IMG/VR virus record: IMGVR_UViG_3300046749_000115
Location: 1 to 22,178 of that record
DNA from: a virus
DNA length: 22,178 nucleotides
Reading direction: 5' to 3' (one strand)
The notes under the pieces were generated by a model that had not been told where the DNA came from, did no database searches, and was given only the letters and a program-made list of their open reading frames with translations. Below, one piece after another: positions 6,946 to 13,822 of the stretch; position 1 is the first letter of the stretch, and each line of letters opens with the position of its first letter. Made by a program: the position numbers and the translations under genes.

Positions 6946-8673
6946 ATGGCAGTACAGTTTTTTAATAATGTAAACGTAGAAGCCCGAGTTATAGTAGGAA
7001 CTAACAACACGGTAGGTTCTAGTTTTTCCTCCACAAATATAATTGGAAGTGGCAACAACACATCAGATACAGGTGTGACTACTAGCACAAGTGTTATACT
7101 TGGAGACTCCAGCACTAGATATGGTAACATTGTTGTATCTGAAAGAACTTTAAAATTAGGTACAGATGATGTTATAAGCTCTAGTTCTTCAAATACAACT
7201 GGCATTTTAGAGCTTAATAACAGTTGGCGAGCAACCAGCGCTTTTGTAAATGTTGGTGGGTTTTTAGGTTATTTTCCACCGCCTACAACAAGTAATGAAT
7301 ACCTTTGGTTTTATGCGTCAGATAATAATTCTTTAACAACATCTAGTTTTAGTGCAGGTAATGCTCCAGAAGCAGCAGCCATACAAATGGAGTTTAATCC
7401 AAACTTTGGTACAAACTCTGCTGGAAATCCATCAAACGCACTTTTATTATCAGCTAACGGTAATAACTCATCTGCAGGCGCGCTTTACTTTACACTTAGC
7501 CAAAACAACACCACGTCATCGAGGGGCATTGTAACTTTTGATTGCAGACATAGAAACAATAATTATGAACCGCCTGATGGTATGAAGATGCTTGAAGTTA
7601 CAGGTGGTTGGAGTAGAACAAAATTTGTTGTAGAATCAGGAGGGCAAAACAATGAGGCTAGTGTAGGTATAGAAAAAGATATATTTCATCTTGGTGATAC
7701 CGATACGCACTTTGGATTTGTTGCAAATGATAACTGGGCAGTAACAACTGCAGGTTCAGAAAGAATAAGAGTAACAAGTGGAGGAAGTCTTGGTGTTGGT
7801 ACAAACAACCCAGTTAATAAATTAGACGTTACAGGTAACATTGGTATTGATGAGTATATAGTTCACAATGGAGATACTAACACTAAATTTGGTTTTTCTT
7901 CAGCAGGTGTTGTAACTTTTGGCGCAGACCCAGCTAATCCTACTTGGTATTTAGATTTAGTAAATAAAAAAGCAGGATTTAGAACTACAACTCCTGGTTC
8001 TGCATTCGATGTTAATGGTACTTTTAGGGCAAGAAATGAATTAAATGTAGGTGCTACATCAGAACAAAACTTTTTTGTTGAAGGAGGATCCGGACCTAGG
8101 TATGTTAAAATGGGTGCTTACACACCTACTAATAAAGATACTTGGTTAACAGGCACAACAAATGCAAATTTAGTTAGAGGCACTGCAGGCTTTGGAACAG
8201 GTGGTAAAGTCTTAATGGCAACATATAGATACACTACTAAAATAGAAGCCGGTGGTTGGCCTACAAGTGGTGGATATAGCAACGGGGTCAATGTGACACC
8301 TACTCCGTTAAGTACCCAACACATGATAGTTAAAGGTATTTTTGTGTACAGAGCAGGTGGTACTATAGGCTCTGGCTGGTCTACTAATAGTTACCCTGTT
8401 ATTTTTACACAAAAAAGAAACGATGGTAATTATTCACTTATAGGATCTGTAGATAGAAATACAATTATTAATGGAAATGGTTCTTGGTTTTACAATGCTT
8501 TTGGTTATGGTACAGGCGGTCAGAATGGTCAACAGGGTGGAACAGCTGCACCTGTAGTGTTGTCTTTGGATGCGGCTCCAATAACAAATGAGCCAACTTG
8601 GTACATTACAGTAGAATACAGTATAATAAAATTAGATGTTTATAGACAAAACGTAGATCAAACTTTAACTTAA
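6946..8673 (+). CDS. Tail fibre protein with MAVQF-type anchor
   Basis: This 575-aa protein begins MAVQFFNNVNVEARV, close to the MAIQF anchor of the preceding gene. The body carries the fibre signature SERIRVTSGGSLGVGTNNP followed by NKLDVTGNIGI, and later AFDVNG. These phrases recur in many phage and bacterial fibre-like proteins, often ahead of a chaperone or tip domain. The last 150 residues are aromatic-rich and end in a Tyr/Asp/Gln-containing tail. The leader is A-rich (AACAAATAAAATTTA). It is probably the fifth member of the fibre cluster. No intramolecular-chaperone (peptidase S74) catalytic motif is apparent. Confidence 0.8.
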   Translation: MAVQFFNNVNVEARVIVGTNNTVGSSFSSTNIIGSGNNTSDTGVTTSTSVILGDSSTRYGNIVVSERTLKLGTDDVISSSSSNTTGILELNNSWRATSAFVNVGGFLGYFPPPTTSNEYLWFYASDNNSLTTSSFSAGNAPEAAAIQMEFNPNFGTNSAGNPSNALLLSANGNNSSAGALYFTLSQNNTTSSRGIVTFDCRHRNNNYEPPDGMKMLEVTGGWSRTKFVVESGGQNNEASVGIEKDIFHLGDTDTHFGFVANDNWAVTTAGSERIRVTSGGSLGVGTNNPVNKLDVTGNIGIDEYIVHNGDTNTKFGFSSAGVVTFGADPANPTWYLDLVNKKAGFRTTTPGSAFDVNGTFRARNELNVGATSEQNFFVEGGSGPRYVKMGAYTPTNKDTWLTGTTNANLVRGTAGFGTGGKVLMATYRYTTKIEAGGWPTSGGYSNGVNVTPTPLSTQHMIVKGIFVYRAGGTIGSGWSTNSYPVIFTQKRNDGNYSLIGSVDRNTIINGNGSWFYNAFGYGTGGQNGQQGGTAAPVVLSLDAAPITNEPTWYITVEYSIIKLDVYRQNVDQTLT

Positions 8674-8679
8674 TATAAA

Positions 8680-8949
8680 ATGGCGTCTGATAATATACAA
8701 ATAACTAAACTTGAAGTAAAAATAGATTGTGATGGCTTAACAAATATAGTTAATAAGATATATTTTACTTACACAGACGGGCAGCAATATGTAGGTGCTG
8801 TTGGTTTACCAAACGCTGAAAATTTTGTTGCATTTGAAAATTTAACAGAACAAACTGTGTTAAATTGGTTAAATGTTGAAGAGGCGTTATCATCATGTTG
8901 CTATGATTCATTATCACCTATATGCGAGTTAAAAGGTTTACCATGGTAA
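8680..8949 (+). CDS. Small fibre-adjacent phage protein (DUF7936-like)
   Basis: This 89-aa protein directly follows the fibre cluster, six bases after its last stop. It reads as a small beta sheet plus helix: ITKLEVKID, then DGLTNIVNKIYFTY, a short FVAFENLTEQTVLNWL helix and a Cys-containing tail (CCYD, CELKG). The pattern of I-T-K-L-E-V, D-G-L-T-N-V-V and L-T-E-x-x-V-x-x-W-L resembles the small phage family I remember as DUF7936; this is from memory and unverified. Its function is unknown. The position suggests a tail or fibre accessory protein. The three Cys residues near the C-terminus are unusual for this window. Confidence 0.6.
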   Translation: MASDNIQITKLEVKIDCDGLTNIVNKIYFTYTDGQQYVGAVGLPNAENFVAFENLTEQTVLNWLNVEEALSSCCYDSLSPICELKGLPW

Positions 8950-8951
8950 AA

Positions 8952-8970
8952 ATCACTAAAAATAAGTGAT
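8952..8970. repeat. Hairpin ATCACT/AGTGAT
   Basis: A 6-bp stem with a 7-base A/T loop lies three bases after the stop codon of the preceding gene. There is no T-run behind it. It may be a weak terminator or an RNA-processing or protecting stem. Confidence 0.35.
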
Positions 8971-8985
8971 ATATAAAGTATACCC

Positions 8986-9001
8986 TGCTCGGGAAAGAGC
9001 A
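8986..9001 (+). promoter_or_regulatory. Hairpin TGCTC-GGGAAA-GAGCA in leader
   Basis: A perfect 5-bp stem with a 6-base purine loop lies 30 bases before the next start codon and is followed by an A-rich C-containing leader. A similar stem (TACTC-GCGAA-GAGTA) lies 28 bases before groEL. The two occurrences suggest a shared leader element. Confidence 0.4.
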
Positions 9002-9031
9002 ACCAAATAAACTAATATAAAACCAAAACCA

Positions 9032-9316
9032 ATGACACTATATTATAAGACTAGTACGTGGAGTAGTCAACCACAAATATCCGAAGACCAAATAAACTTT
9101 TGGAAGCATATCGCTGATAAAACTAATTGGCGAATAGTACAACTACCAAATGGATATTTTCAAACTGAATACAAAGATCAAGAAGAAGCTTGGCAAGATG
9201 TTACTCGTAGAGAAACTATGGACGGCGCAGAAGCCGCTATAGATGGTAGCATTGAGCATTATACTAAAAAGCTTGAATTTGTAAAAGGACCTAAGGTAGT
9301 TAAAACTTTTGAATAA
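9032..9316 (+). CDS. Hypothetical phage protein, Trp/Glu-rich
   Basis: This 94-aa protein has no domain I can name with confidence. It has a Trp-rich N-terminal half (WSSQPQISEDQINFWKHIAD, then NWRIVQLPNGYFQTEY) and a helical second half (AWQDVTRRETMDGAEAAIDGSI). The compact, well-ordered sequence and normal coding composition support a real gene. It stands alone between two structured intergenic stretches, so it is probably expressed with its own leader rather than by direct coupling. The neighbours are fibre genes on the left and groEL on the right, which gives no clear clue to function. Confidence 0.6.
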   Translation: MTLYYKTSTWSSQPQISEDQINFWKHIADKTNWRIVQLPNGYFQTEYKDQEEAWQDVTRRETMDGAEAAIDGSIEHYTKKLEFVKGPKVVKTFE

Positions 9317-9445
9317 AAATAAATCGGGCGAGGCATGCTGCGGTGTACTATTAACAAGTAGGAACCGTGTGGACGATTTACTGCCGGACCCGTTCAATAC
9401 GCTACTCGCGAAGAGTAAAATAAATATAATTTAATTAAATCAATT
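9317..9445 (+). ncRNA. Candidate structured leader RNA upstream of groEL
   Basis: This 129-base intergenic stretch contains a block (9325-9415) that is about 55% G+C by my count, far above the AT-rich intergenic norm here. A 7-bp perfect pairing joins TAAATCG (9320-9326) with CGATTTA (9374-9380). Inside it, CGGT/ACCG (9341-9344 with 9364-9367) and TACT/AGTA (9346-9349 with 9357-9360) stack around a 7-base loop. A separate TACTC-GCGAA-GAGTA hairpin sits at 9403-9417. It does not fit a tRNA. It may be a cis-regulatory leader of groEL or an independent small RNA. No known riboswitch class is recognised. Confidence 0.4.
9403..9417 (+). promoter_or_regulatory. Hairpin TACTC-GCGAA-GAGTA before groEL
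   Basis: A 5-bp stem with a GCGAA loop is followed by AAAATAAATATAATTT and the groEL start 28 bases on. It is the counterpart of the hairpin at 8986-9001. Confidence 0.4.
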
Positions 9446-11002
9446 ATGTCAGACAAAATTGTCAAAAACCTCAACTTTGGGGAAGACGCAAAGAACAGGG
9501 TGTTTAAAGGTATAGAAAAACTCACGAAAGCTGTTAGCTCCACGCTTGGGGCTAGCGGTCAATGTGTTATACTAGAAGATGATCAAGGCAAACCTGTAAT
9601 CACAAAAGACGGTGTAACTGTTGCAAACAGTATTATACTAAGAGACCCAGTTGAAAATATGGGTGCTACGCTTTTAAAAGAAGCTGCTAGAAAAACTGTG
9701 CAAGAAGCTGGCGATGGAACGACAACAGCTACAGTACTAGCGCACTCAATTTTAACAGAGGCCTACAAAAATTTAGATAAAGATAATACCCGTAATATTA
9801 AAGAAGGTATAAGTAAAGCTGTCGATAATGTTATTAAATACCTAGAAAAAAAAGCAATACCAGTTGAAGGTACTATGCTTGACGATGTTGCTACGATTAG
9901 CTGTAACAACGATAAAGAACTAGGTAAGATAATTGGGGAAGCGTTTAAAGCTGCTGGTGAAAACGGCGTTGTTGTGATGGAGCCAACTACTGAAGATACT
10001 ACAGAGCTTGAGTTAGTTGATGGTGTTCAGTACGATAAAGGTTTAACCAACTCACATTTTGTAACAAGCAAAGACAAGCGTGTAGCTGAGCTTGATAATC
10101 CATTAGTATTACTACTAGAGTCACCTGTAGAATCCGTGCGTAAAATACAGTCGGTATTAGAGTATGCGATTAAAAACAAAAAACCTTTACTTGTAGTAGG
10201 TGATCTAGAAACAGAAGTGTTAGCGACTCTCGCTATGAATAAAGTAAAAGGTAACATAAAAGTAAACGTTATTAACGCGCCTACATATGGTATAACTAAG
10301 AAAGATACACTTTCTGATTTAGCTTTACTCACAGGGGCTACTGTAGTTAATGAAGATCTTGGAGATGATTTAGACGTTATTAATCCAGACTTCTTGGGTG
10401 TTTGTGACAAAAGTATCACTAATGACACAGAAACTATACTGCAAGTAGATACATCTACTGAAGATATAAAAAAATTAATTAGTTCAGTAAAAGATTTAAT
10501 AATTAAAGCCAAAGCACCAGGTGAAGTTATACGTCTTGAAAAACGTTTGGCTAGATTATCAGGCAAGGTTGCAGTTGTTAAAGTCGGTGCTAATTCAGGA
10601 ATCGAATTAAAAGAAAAATCAGATAGAGTTGAAGACGCTATCTGTGCTACTAAAGCCGCGGTAAAAGAAGGTATAGTGTCAGGAGGCGGTATAGCTTTGC
10701 TTGACGCATCTAAAGAAACCAAAGCAAAAACAGCTGGTGAAAAGATATTGCTAGAAGCTATTAAAGCGCCGTTTAAAACTATACTAAATAACGCTGGACT
10801 GGAAGAGGTTGGTACGCCCGAAGAAGGTATGGGTGTTAATGTAATTACAGGTGATATTGTAAATATGGTTGATAAAGGTATTATCGATCCATTGCTTGTA
10901 ACTAAAAGCGCACTCAAACACGCGGCTTCAGTGGCTACCACTATATTATCTACAGATTGTGTAATCAATAATTTAAGAGTTGAGTATGAAAGCGATAGGT
11001 AG
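9446..11002 (+). CDS. groEL: Phage-encoded chaperonin GroEL (Cpn60)
   Basis: GroEL forms ring complexes that fold proteins inside an ATP-driven, GroES-capped chamber. This copy has 518 residues against 548 in E. coli. The equatorial ATP site is intact: ITKDGV with D55, GDGTTT (residues 89-94), and SDRVEDA with D397, matching the catalytic Asp of bacterial GroEL. SGGG at 412-415 is also present. The apical region (about 190-370) is diverged but recognisable (PLLVVGDLETEVLATL, APTYG). Two departures stand out: the phosphate-loop GPKG is replaced by GASG (35-38), and the C-terminus ends without the GGM-repeat tail. groES overlaps its 3' end. The sequence is unlike a recent host copy and fits a phage lineage. 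Likely clients are virion proteins, by analogy with other phage chaperonins; this is inference. Confidence 0.95.
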   Translation: MSDKIVKNLNFGEDAKNRVFKGIEKLTKAVSSTLGASGQCVILEDDQGKPVITKDGVTVANSIILRDPVENMGATLLKEAARKTVQEAGDGTTTATVLAHSILTEAYKNLDKDNTRNIKEGISKAVDNVIKYLEKKAIPVEGTMLDDVATISCNNDKELGKIIGEAFKAAGENGVVVMEPTTEDTTELELVDGVQYDKGLTNSHFVTSKDKRVAELDNPLVLLLESPVESVRKIQSVLEYAIKNKKPLLVVGDLETEVLATLAMNKVKGNIKVNVINAPTYGITKKDTLSDLALLTGATVVNEDLGDDLDVINPDFLGVCDKSITNDTETILQVDTSTEDIKKLISSVKDLIIKAKAPGEVIRLEKRLARLSGKVAVVKVGANSGIELKEKSDRVEDAICATKAAVKEGIVSGGGIALLDASKETKAKTAGEKILLEAIKAPFKTILNNAGLEEVGTPEEGMGVNVITGDIVNMVDKGIIDPLLVTKSALKHAASVATTILSTDCVINNLRVEYESDR

Positions 11003-11249
11003 AAATATAATTATAGAAAATAAAAAAGAAGATACCATTAAAAAAACAGATGGCGGTCTTATGTTAACTGGTAAGCAACGATTTGACATTCGTTATAAAG
11101 AAGCTACTGTGCTTCATTGTGGCGATGAGGTTAGAGGTGTTAAAAAAGGTAACAGAATATTTTACGATAAACATTCAAGCAATAGACTTGAGGTTGATAA
11201 AAATGTTTTTTACGTTATAAAAGATACTGATGTAGTTGTTGTATTATGA
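10986..11249 (+). CDS. groES: Phage co-chaperonin GroES (Cpn10)
   Basis: GroES caps the GroEL ring. This protein is 87 aa (E. coli GroES is 97). It begins MKAIGRNIIIE, then a mobile-loop region containing DGGLMLTG (residues about 22-29). This corresponds to the GGIVLTG of bacterial GroES, whose hydrophobic tripeptide binds GroEL. The second half shows the G-x-V..V-K-x-G-x-x-I-F...VDKNVFYVIKDTDVVVV pattern of the barrel. I chose ATG 10986; a TTG two codons upstream is possible but less likely. The start overlaps the groEL end by 17 bases and its stop overlaps the next start (ATGA), so translation is probably coupled. The order groEL-groES is the reverse of bacterial operons. Confidence 0.85.
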   Translation: MKAIGRNIIIENKKEDTIKKTDGGLMLTGKQRFDIRYKEATVLHCGDEVRGVKKGNRIFYDKHSSNRLEVDKNVFYVIKDTDVVVVL

Positions 11250-11689
11250 AATTAGACGCTAGTGACATTAGAGATTTAAATCTTCTTAAACACTATCGTA
11301 TAATACGTAAGTGGGCTTGTAAAAATAATAATCTTAATGATGCAGAGCTAGAGTTGTTAATATACTTAGACTGCATGGATATGTTTACACGTAAAGATTT
11401 TGAAGACGGTACATATTCTTTTAGTTGGGACAATAGACGTTGGAACAAGCTTTTACAAAAAGACTGGATTACACTTTGGAGAAAATACAATAGAACCACT
11501 CAAAAGTACAATATATATAAAGTATCGTTCAAAGGTAAACAGTTAATATCACGCATGTATAGAATTATGCTAGGTGAAGAAGATATACCTACTAGCGCCA
11601 GACGTAATAGCATAATGAAAGGCAAGACTTATAGTGATAAAGTTTTGTCGTTTGCTATTAATAAAGTCAACAAAGATAAAAACAGATAA
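11246..11689 (+). CDS. Small winged-helix-like protein, putative regulator
   Basis: This 147-aa basic protein is coupled to groES by a 4-base ATGA overlap. The layout suggests a winged helix of MarR-like type: a helix ELELLIYLDCMDMF (residues about 34-47), a helix RRWNKLLQKDWITLW (about 65-79) that could be the recognition element, and a strand-turn-strand with KYNIYKVSFKGKQLI (about 87-101). A helix ending MLGEEDIP follows. Similar small proteins sit among structural genes of Bacteroidota phages in my recollection. A DNA-binding role would fit late-gene regulation, but the assignment rests on pattern alone and a structural virion role is not excluded. Confidence 0.5.
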   Translation: MKLDASDIRDLNLLKHYRIIRKWACKNNNLNDAELELLIYLDCMDMFTRKDFEDGTYSFSWDNRRWNKLLQKDWITLWRKYNRTTQKYNIYKVSFKGKQLISRMYRIMLGEEDIPTSARRNSIMKGKTYSDKVLSFAINKVNKDKNR

Positions 11690-11690
11690 T

Positions 11691-12620
11691 ATGGGAAAGT
11701 TTAAATTACCAGGAAAACTTCCAGGTTCTCCAAATAGAGTAGTTATGCCAGCTATTCAAGGTGGTGGTAGCTATAGAAATCCTGCTATGGTTATTGATCG
11801 TAGCGCTGAAATACTTGGCGCTGGAATACGATCTGGTATGGACAAAATAGGAGACGCTTTGAAAAACAAAGCTATGGATAAAATATCTGAAGAAAAAGGT
11901 CAGGAGCCGCAAAGCAATGTAGATAAAGAAATCAAAAAAACTCTTGATGGTGATACAGGTCAAAACAAATATGATAGATTTATGAGCGGTGGTTACCAAG
12001 CTGGCGACATGCTTTCTAGTGTTGTAGTTCCTAGAACTAGTTTTGGATTTCCTATGGTTGACGACGAGCTAGCAGCTGTTGGGGCACCTGTAGATTTACC
12101 CGAAACACCTTTAGAAATGAAAAACGATTCACCAAACAAATTTTTAGGAGGAATAACCGCTGGTGTAGCTGGTGGTAGCGGAGCATCTAGAGGAGGTCAA
12201 GTAGATCTTCAAAGTCTTGCTGGCGGCGGAGGAATGCTCGCAAGACTAGCACAAGCTCAATTAGCTCAAAACGCAGGACCAACCCAAGCTCAGCAAGCTG
12301 CTGCGGCTAGCACTGCTGCTGGTGGAACAATAGGTACTGCAGCTCAAAACCCTATGACTGGTGTAGCTAGCGGAGGTCAAACATTAAACTGTACTCCAGT
12401 TGCAATGTCATACGACCCGCCGTTACAAGCAAATGAGAAAGGTGGTAAAAAATCTGTATTTAATATGAATACTAAAGGTATGGCTGAAACTGCTTTTGGC
12501 ACGCCAGCAGAAAGACAAGCTTCTGTTGGGGCGGCGTTTCAAATGAGTGAAGCTCAAGAAAAAGCATTCGGACCAGGTGGTCACTCTGAAAACCCAGGTC
12601 TATATAAACAATTAAAATAA
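11691..12620 (+). CDS. Gly/Ala-rich phage protein of unknown function
   Basis: This 309-aa protein begins one base after the preceding stop. I chose ATG 11691 (MGKFKLPGKLPG) because an upstream extension in the same frame would overlap the previous gene by 56 bases and add an atypical segment. It has a Lys/Pro N-terminus, a helical stretch with DKIGDALKNKAMDKI (51-65), the motif MKNDSPNKFLGG (143-154), a Gly-rich linker, and an Ala/Gln-rich stretch (about 186-220). The low-complexity, flexible composition resembles internal or ejected virion proteins of podophages, but no domain is recognised. It shares the S-P-N/A-K motif with other genes nearby. Confidence 0.6.
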   Translation: MGKFKLPGKLPGSPNRVVMPAIQGGGSYRNPAMVIDRSAEILGAGIRSGMDKIGDALKNKAMDKISEEKGQEPQSNVDKEIKKTLDGDTGQNKYDRFMSGGYQAGDMLSSVVVPRTSFGFPMVDDELAAVGAPVDLPETPLEMKNDSPNKFLGGITAGVAGGSGASRGGQVDLQSLAGGGGMLARLAQAQLAQNAGPTQAQQAAAASTAAGGTIGTAAQNPMTGVASGGQTLNCTPVAMSYDPPLQANEKGGKKSVFNMNTKGMAETAFGTPAERQASVGAAFQMSEAQEKAFGPGGHSENPGLYKQLK

Positions 12621-12626
12621 ATAGTT

Positions 12627-12830
12627 ATGGATCATAAAATAAGTAAGTTATTAGGTAAACCAACACTTGAAGGTCAAGTAGGAGAGTCTCATGTTTGGGA
12701 TGGGCCACTAGATACTAGCGGTTTTCCAATGGGTGTTGGTAGTAGCTCTGGTATTACTGGTATGAAAATTAAAACTGCAGCGTGCACTTATACTCCCGGA
12801 CCAATAACCAAAAAAGCTCAAGGTGTCTAA
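12627..12830 (+). CDS. Small hypothetical phage protein
   Basis: This 67-aa protein has a mixed charged and Gly-rich sequence (MDHKISKLLGKPTLEG, then FPMGVGSSSGITGMKIK). I recognise no domain. It is supported by its tight placement: six bases after the preceding gene and overlapping the next by 8 bases. It could be a minor virion protein or an assembly factor. Confidence 0.5.
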   Translation: MDHKISKLLGKPTLEGQVGESHVWDGPLDTSGFPMGVGSSSGITGMKIKTAACTYTPGPITKKAQGV

Positions 12831-13086
12831 AGTAGATAAAAAAACCTTAAAGTGTAACAAGCCTAGAAAAACACCAAGCCACAAAACTAAATCACATGTT
12901 GTTAAAGCTTGTGAAAATGGTAAAGAAAAAATAATTAGGTTTGGCCAACAAGGTGTAAGTACTGCTGGTAAAAAGCAAGATTCAAAATCAAAAGCAAGAC
13001 GTGCTAGTTTTAAAGCGCGTCACGCAAAAAACATTAAAAAAGGTAAAATGTCTGCTGCTTACTGGGCTGACAAAGTAAAATGGTAA
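12823..13086 (+). CDS. Small basic phage protein (KTLKCNKPRKTP family), GTG start
   Basis: This 87-aa, strongly basic protein is of a type widespread in phages. Recognisable words are KCNKPRKTPSHKTKSHVVKAC (beginning residue 9), EKIIRFGQQGVSTAGK, and a C-terminal ARRASFKARHAKNIKKGK ending SAAYWADKVKW. I believe this corresponds to a small Pfam family (possibly DUF6321; unverified). Its function is unknown. The high positive charge and conserved Cys pair could suit nucleic-acid or Zn binding. No ATG is available near the N-terminus, so translation must start at GTG 12823, overlapping the upstream stop by 8 bases. Confidence 0.7.
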   Translation: MSKVDKKTLKCNKPRKTPSHKTKSHVVKACENGKEKIIRFGQQGVSTAGKKQDSKSKARRASFKARHAKNIKKGKMSAAYWADKVKW

Positions 13087-13088
13087 TT

Positions 13089-13352
13089 ATGGAAAAAGGA
13101 CATTATGGTGAGTACACTGGCAACGCAAGATGCTGTGAAACTCCAGTGACAAAGAAAAACTACAGAGCATCAGTTGCTGACGATGGGGCTCATATTCATT
13201 ATCTAAAAGAAGATATCAACTATGATGCTAAACATGGCCATAGTGACGAGAACATGACTGCAGACGAAAAACATATATCTAAATTAGCAGGTGATATGAA
13301 GTATGACAGAGAACATCATGGATCACCAGCTAAAGCTCATTGTTATAAATAA
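13089..13352 (+). CDS. His/Cys-containing small phage protein
   Basis: This 87-aa protein begins MEKGHYGEYTGNARCCETP. I prefer ATG 13089, two bases after the preceding stop; an in-frame ATG at 13080 would add three residues and overlap the previous gene. Histidines cluster (AHIHY, KHGHSDEN, REHHG) and the end reads GSPAKAHCYK, with three cysteines overall, so metal binding is possible. It shares the SPAK motif with nearby proteins and ends on a TAATG junction with the next start. I do not recognise a family with a known function. Confidence 0.55.
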   Translation: MEKGHYGEYTGNARCCETPVTKKNYRASVADDGAHIHYLKEDINYDAKHGHSDENMTADEKHISKLAGDMKYDREHHGSPAKAHCYK

Positions 13353-13507
13353 TGAAATCAAAAGGTTTAGGCGACGACATAGCTAAGTTTACTAAAGCTA
13401 CTGGTATTAAAACAGTAGTTGATAAAATGGCTGAAGGTCTAAACATAAACTGTGGTTGTAATAATAGACAAGAGTGGTTTAACGAAAAATTTCCATATAG
13501 AAACTAA
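13352..13507 (+). CDS. 51-aa conserved phage protein with CGC motif
   Basis: This small gene begins MKSKGLGDDIAKFTKATGIK and ends NINCGCNNRQEWFNEKFPYRN. Both the GLGD-x-I-x-K-x-T-K-A-T-G-I opening and the C-G-C-x-x-R-Q-x-x-x-N-x-x-F-P-Y ending are a pattern I know from many phage proteins of unknown function near head or packaging genes. It fills the gap between its neighbours exactly: it starts at a TAATG overlap and its TAA overlaps the next ATG. That leaves little doubt that it is real. The two Cys in CGC might bind metal or form a disulfide. Confidence 0.75.
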   Translation: MKSKGLGDDIAKFTKATGIKTVVDKMAEGLNINCGCNNRQEWFNEKFPYRN

Positions 13508-13812
13508 TGGCATTTAAACTAGCACCCCCGTTCCCAATAGACAATACTCCAGTTTACCATGTTGATATGGAAGATGGTGTGTTAGGTAAGGCTAATAATA
13601 ATGGTACTATAATTATAAATAAAGATGTGCCATGTGGTAAAGTACAAGATGTAATTAACCACGAAATGGTTCATATAAACCAAATGCGTAGAGGTGATCT
13701 TGATTATGATGATAAAAATGTTTATTGGAAAGGTAAAACAATACCTAGATCAAGTATAAAAGAAGGCGCAAAGAATTTACCATGGGAAGCCGAAGCATAT
13801 AGAAACGCATAA
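13507..13812 (+). CDS. HExxH zinc-metallopeptidase-like protein
   Basis: This 101-aa protein contains NHEMVHINQM with HExxH at H52-E53-H56, a downstream RGDLDYDD segment, and LPWEAEAY with E94/E96, a plausible third zinc ligand. This layout resembles minimal gluzincin-like peptidase domains carried by phages and contractile injection systems. A Zn-dependent hydrolase, for example for virion protein processing or cell-wall breaching, is an inference from the motif; activity is unproven. It has a TAATG overlap with the preceding gene and an ATG in good context, starting MAFKLAPPFPID. Confidence 0.65.
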   Translation: MAFKLAPPFPIDNTPVYHVDMEDGVLGKANNNGTIIINKDVPCGKVQDVINHEMVHINQMRRGDLDYDDKNVYWKGKTIPRSSIKEGAKNLPWEAEAYRNA

Positions 13813-13822
13813 AAATATAATT

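Noticed and set aside
9317-9445. tRNA gene in the GC-rich stretch before groEL
   Set aside because: The inner stem-loop has a 7-base loop, but no 7-bp acceptor stem, D-arm or GTTC T-loop can be placed on either strand with the right spacing.
10027-10968. Long antisense open frame (313 codons) opposite groEL
   Set aside because: It lies wholly inside a strongly conserved groEL, has Ser/Thr/Leu-rich translation without domains, and is a codon-bias shadow of the sense gene.
11634-11690. Upstream extension of the gene at 11691
   Set aside because: It would overlap the preceding gene by 56 bases and add a hydrophobic, Lys-rich segment. MGKFKLPGK at 11691 starts one base after the stop, like the other junctions here.
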